Shown here one piece after another: positions 61,398-64,000 of a stretch of DNA of 64,000 nt. The DNA is from Mesorhizobium sp. INR15 (GTDB lineage: Bacteria > Pseudomonadota > Alphaproteobacteria > Rhizobiales > Rhizobiaceae), in contig NZ_CP045496.1 of NCBI RefSeq assembly GCF_015500075.1, positions 310,001 to 374,000 of the forward strand. The letters run 5' to 3'. The stretch's first letter is position 1. Each line of letters begins with the position of its first letter. The translations under genes and the position numbers were made by a program. The notes below the pieces were generated by a model. That model ran no database searches and was not told where the DNA came from. It worked only from the letters and a program-made list of their open reading frames with translations.

Positions 61398-64000
61398 TTA
61401 TTCCGCTGCTTGCAACTCTGGCCGGGCGGGCGCGTTTGCCAGGTGCTCGACAAGCCTTTTGCGTTCGCCTGCTGCTTTTTCGGCACTGGCCTGCCGGACA
61501 TGGCCATAGCCGCGAATGAGCGCCGGTACCGAGACAAGGGCCGTGGCCGCCTCGATCCTGCCAGGTGCGAGCACCTTGCCGACGAGTTCCAGATCGCCCT
61601 CGTATCGCGCAAGCAGCTGACGTTCCATGCGCCGCTCGGCGCTGTAGCCGAACAGATCGAAGGCGCCGCCGCGCAGGCCTTTCATCGCCGCCAGCACACG
61701 AAACCCCTTCATCATCCAGGGGCCGAAGCTCGACTTCCTCGGCTTGCCGTCATTGCCGCGCCGGCCCATGATCGGCGGCGCCAGGTGGAATTCCAGTTTT
61801 TCATAGCTCTGAAACTGTTTTCCAAGCTCAGCGGCGAAGGAGCCATCCGTATAGAGCCGCGCCACCTCGTATTCGTCCTTGATTGCCATCAGCTTGAACA
61901 GATTTTTCGCCGCGGCCTCGCTCACTACGGTCGAACCGGGCATGGCCTTCGCCTCGGCGAGGCGTAACGCCGCCAGCCTTTCAGCATAGCGCTTGGCATA
62001 GGCGGCATTCTGATAAGCCGTCAGGAAGGCGACGCGGCGGGCAATCATATCGTCCAGCGTCTCGGCAATCGCGGTGGCTTGCGTGGCCTTGCCCGGCTGG
62101 GTCAGCAGGCCGCGCACAAAATCCGGCTGGTGCGCGGCGCGGCGGCCCCAGCGGAACGCCGCGATGTTCATCGCCACCGCTTCGCCGTTGAGTTCGATCG
62201 CCTTCTCGACCGCCTCGGCCGACAGCGGCAGGCCGCCGTGCTGGAAGGCAAAGCCGAGCATGAACATGTTGGCGCCGAGCGAGTTGCCGAACAACGTTGT
62301 GGCGGTGCGGGTGGCATCAAAGAAATGTGCCTTGTCGTCGCCGGCGGCGGTGCGGATCGCTTTCTTCAGGCGCTCGACCGGCAGCGAGAAGTCGGCCGAA
62401 CGGGCAAACTCGCCCGGCATGATCTCGGCGGTGTTGGCGAGGAAGATGGTATGACCTTCGCGCACCGCACCCAGCACCTTCTTGGCGCCCGACACCACAA
62501 GGTCGCAGCCCAGCACCAGATCGGCCTTGCCGGCTGACACGCGGATGGCGTGGATGTCTTCCGGGGTGCGGGCGATGCGGACATGGGTGAACACCGAGCC
62601 GCCCTTCTGGGCAAGGCCGGCCATGTCGATCATGCCGCAGCCCTTGTCCTCAAGGTGGGCGGCCATGCCGAGCACCGCGCCGATGGTGACGACACCGGTG
62701 CCGCCGACGCCGTCGATGATCGCGGCCCAGCCATGTTCGCCAAGCGGGAATTCCGCCGGCGCCGGCACGCCGTCGAGCGGATCGCTTTTACCGGCGATGC
62801 CTTCGGCCTTCCTGATCTTGGCGCCATGCACGGTGACGAAGGACGGGCAGAAGCCGTTGACGCAGGAGAAATCCTTGTTGCAGCTCGACTGGTCGATCTT
62901 GCGCTTGCGGCCGAATTCGGTTTCGACCGGCTGGATCGAGACGCAGTTAGACTGCACGCCGCAATCGCCGCAGCCTTCGCAGACCAGTTCGTTGATGAAG
63001 ACGCGCTTGTCGGGATCGGGGAAAGTGCCGCGCTTGCGGCGGCGGCGCTTTTCGGCGGCGCAGGTCTGGTCGTAGAGCAGCACCGAAACGCCCTTGACGT
63101 CACGCAGCTCGCGCTGGACGAGATCGAGATCGTCGCGGTGATGGATCGTGGCGCCGGCCGGGAATTCGGCCTTGCCGGCATATTTATCCGGTTCATCGGT
63201 GACGATGGCGATGCGGTCGATGCCTTCGGCCCGCACCTGCCTGGCGATCATGTCGACCGTCAGCCCGCCTTCATGCGGCTGGCCGCCGGTCATGGCGACG
63301 GCGTCGTTGTAGAGGATCTTGTAGGTGATGTTGGCATCGGTCGACAGCGCGAAGCGGATCGCCAGTGTGCCGGAATGATTGTAGGTGCCGTCACCGAGAT
63401 TCTGGAAAATGTGCCCGCGCTTCGAGAACGGCGCCTGGCCGACCCATTGCGCGCCCTCGCCGCCCATCGCCGTGAAGCCAACCGTGTTGCGGTCCATCCA
63501 GAGCGCCATGAAATGGCAGCCGATGCCGGCGGCTGCGATCGAACCCTCTGGAACCTTGGTCGAGGAATTGTGCGGGCAGCCGGAGCAGAAGAAGGGCGTG
63601 CGCGAGGCGATGTCCGTCGTATCGGCAAGCATGGCCTGGAACTGGCGCAGCTTCGCGACGCGGGCCGAAATTTCTTCCGACGGCCCAATCGTCCTGACAA
63701 TCCGCTCGCCCAACGCGATGGCGATCTCGTTGGGATCAAGCGCACCCTTGGCCGGGAACAGCCAGTCGTTGCGCTCGTCCTTCTTGCCGACGATGACCGG
63801 CTGCGTGGCGGTGCCGTAGAGGCTTTCACGCAGTTGCACCTCGATCAGCGAACGCTTTTCCTCGACGACGACGATGGTTTCGAGGCCGCGGGCGAATTCG
63901 GCGATGTGCTGCAGGTCGAGCGGCCATGGACAGCCGACCTTGAACAACCGCACGCCGATGCGGTTGGCGGCGGCCTCGTCGATGCCGATGTCTTCCAGCG
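61398..64000 (-). CDS. Indolepyruvate ferredoxin oxidoreductase family protein (C-terminal part)
   Basis: About 867 residues are visible; the frame continues beyond the right edge, so the N-terminal part (complete homologues have about 1,150 residues) is missing. Visible are the ThDP-binding C-terminal domain (GEGAQWVGQAPFSKRGHIFQNLGDGTYNHSG), a CxxC-rich ferredoxin-like insert (CEGCGDC...CVNGFCPSF), the gamma domain (GVGGTGVVTIGAVLGMAAHLE) and a C-terminal region. It oxidatively decarboxylates aryl or branched 2-keto acids with CoA, passing electrons to a low-potential acceptor. The first in-window Met is internal, not the real start. Confidence 0.92.
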   Translation of the reverse strand, partial: LEDIGIDEAAANRIGVRLFKVGCPWPLDLQHIAEFARGLETIVVVEEKRSLIEVQLRESLYGTATQPVIVGKKDERNDWLFPAKGALDPNEIAIALGERIVRTIGPSEEISARVAKLRQFQAMLADTTDIASRTPFFCSGCPHNSSTKVPEGSIAAAGIGCHFMALWMDRNTVGFTAMGGEGAQWVGQAPFSKRGHIFQNLGDGTYNHSGTLAIRFALSTDANITYKILYNDAVAMTGGQPHEGGLTVDMIARQVRAEGIDRIAIVTDEPDKYAGKAEFPAGATIHHRDDLDLVQRELRDVKGVSVLLYDQTCAAEKRRRRKRGTFPDPDKRVFINELVCEGCGDCGVQSNCVSIQPVETEFGRKRKIDQSSCNKDFSCVNGFCPSFVTVHGAKIRKAEGIAGKSDPLDGVPAPAEFPLGEHGWAAIIDGVGGTGVVTIGAVLGMAAHLEDKGCGMIDMAGLAQKGGSVFTHVRIARTPEDIHAIRVSAGKADLVLGCDLVVSGAKKVLGAVREGHTIFLANTAEIMPGEFARSADFSLPVERLKKAIRTAAGDDKAHFFDATRTATTLFGNSLGANMFMLGFAFQHGGLPLSAEAVEKAIELNGEAVAMNIAAFRWGRRAAHQPDFVRGLLTQPGKATQATAIAETLDDMIARRVAFLTAYQNAAYAKRYAERLAALRLAEAKAMPGSTVVSEAAAKNLFKLMAIKDEYEVARLYTDGSFAAELGKQFQSYEKLEFHLAPPIMGRRGNDGKPRKSSFGPWMMKGFRVLAAMKGLRGGAFDLFGYSAERRMERQLLARYEGDLELVGKVLAPGRIEAATALVSVPALIRGYGHVRQASAEKAAGERKRLVEHLANAPARPELQAAE

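Overview
The window is GC-rich chromosomal DNA of an alphaproteobacterium in the Rhizobiales, most likely Mesorhizobium or a close relative. This rests on the aroA-cmk-rpsA block with a class II EPSP synthase, a FYDLN-acid protein, a three-part proton-translocating transhydrogenase next to an aa3-oxidase subunit IV gene, many high-affinity ABC uptake operons, and several copies of short palindromic intergenic repeats of the kind common in this order. Genus is inferred, not proven.

Layout. (1) 1-7760: a minus-strand catabolic operon (two-component flavin monooxygenase of the luciferase-like type, its flavin reductase with an extra C-terminal domain, aldehyde dehydrogenase, alpha/beta hydrolase, carboxymuconolactone-decarboxylase-like protein) flanked by a PucR-type regulator and an amino-acid-synthesis (DUF1185) gene. 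(2) 7818-16397: a sugar system with a ribose-type ABC importer, an SDR dehydrogenase, a GntR/FCD regulator, an altronate-dehydratase-like enzyme and an L-rhamnose-type mutarotase. Three copies of one AT-rich near-palindrome sit in its three control regions, which points to one regulon. (3) 16515-24202: a seven-gene minus-strand operon led by a ROK repressor (perfect 12-bp inverted repeat just upstream), then an M20 deacylase, two paralogous sugar-binding proteins, a permease, a YhfX-like PLP enzyme and a single-cassette ATPase.

(4) 24415-31914: an exported protein with two copies of a Cys-rich module, tRNA-Ala(GGC), a FYDLN protein, then aroA, a membrane ORF lodged between aroA and cmk, cmk, rpsA and a MOSC protein. 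(5) 31953-41720: an SDR, a glycosyltransferase, and a guanidino/arginine-type island: a ThDP decarboxylase resembling 2-ketoarginine decarboxylase, a TetR regulator and a dimethylargininase-like hydrolase, divergent from a polar amino-acid ABC importer and an Ldh-type reductase.

(6) 41957-53227: small exported and membrane proteins, an NDUFA9-like protein, a cytochrome P450, an FMN reductase, an exported caspase-TPR protein followed by a decayed TPR coding fragment, gyrB, and a 25-codon membrane peptide paired with a larger membrane protein. (7) 53248-64000: pntB-pntAb-pntAa, oxidase subunit IV, an Asp-nucleophile alpha/beta hydrolase, a DUF3096 mini-protein, a FeeM/LuxI-like acyltransferase, a membrane GGDEF-EAL protein, and an indolepyruvate ferredoxin oxidoreductase that runs off the right edge.

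No rRNA, CRISPR array, insertion sequence or prophage was seen. No gene-free stretch exceeds about 300 bases apart from 49111-49549, which holds the decayed TPR fragment.
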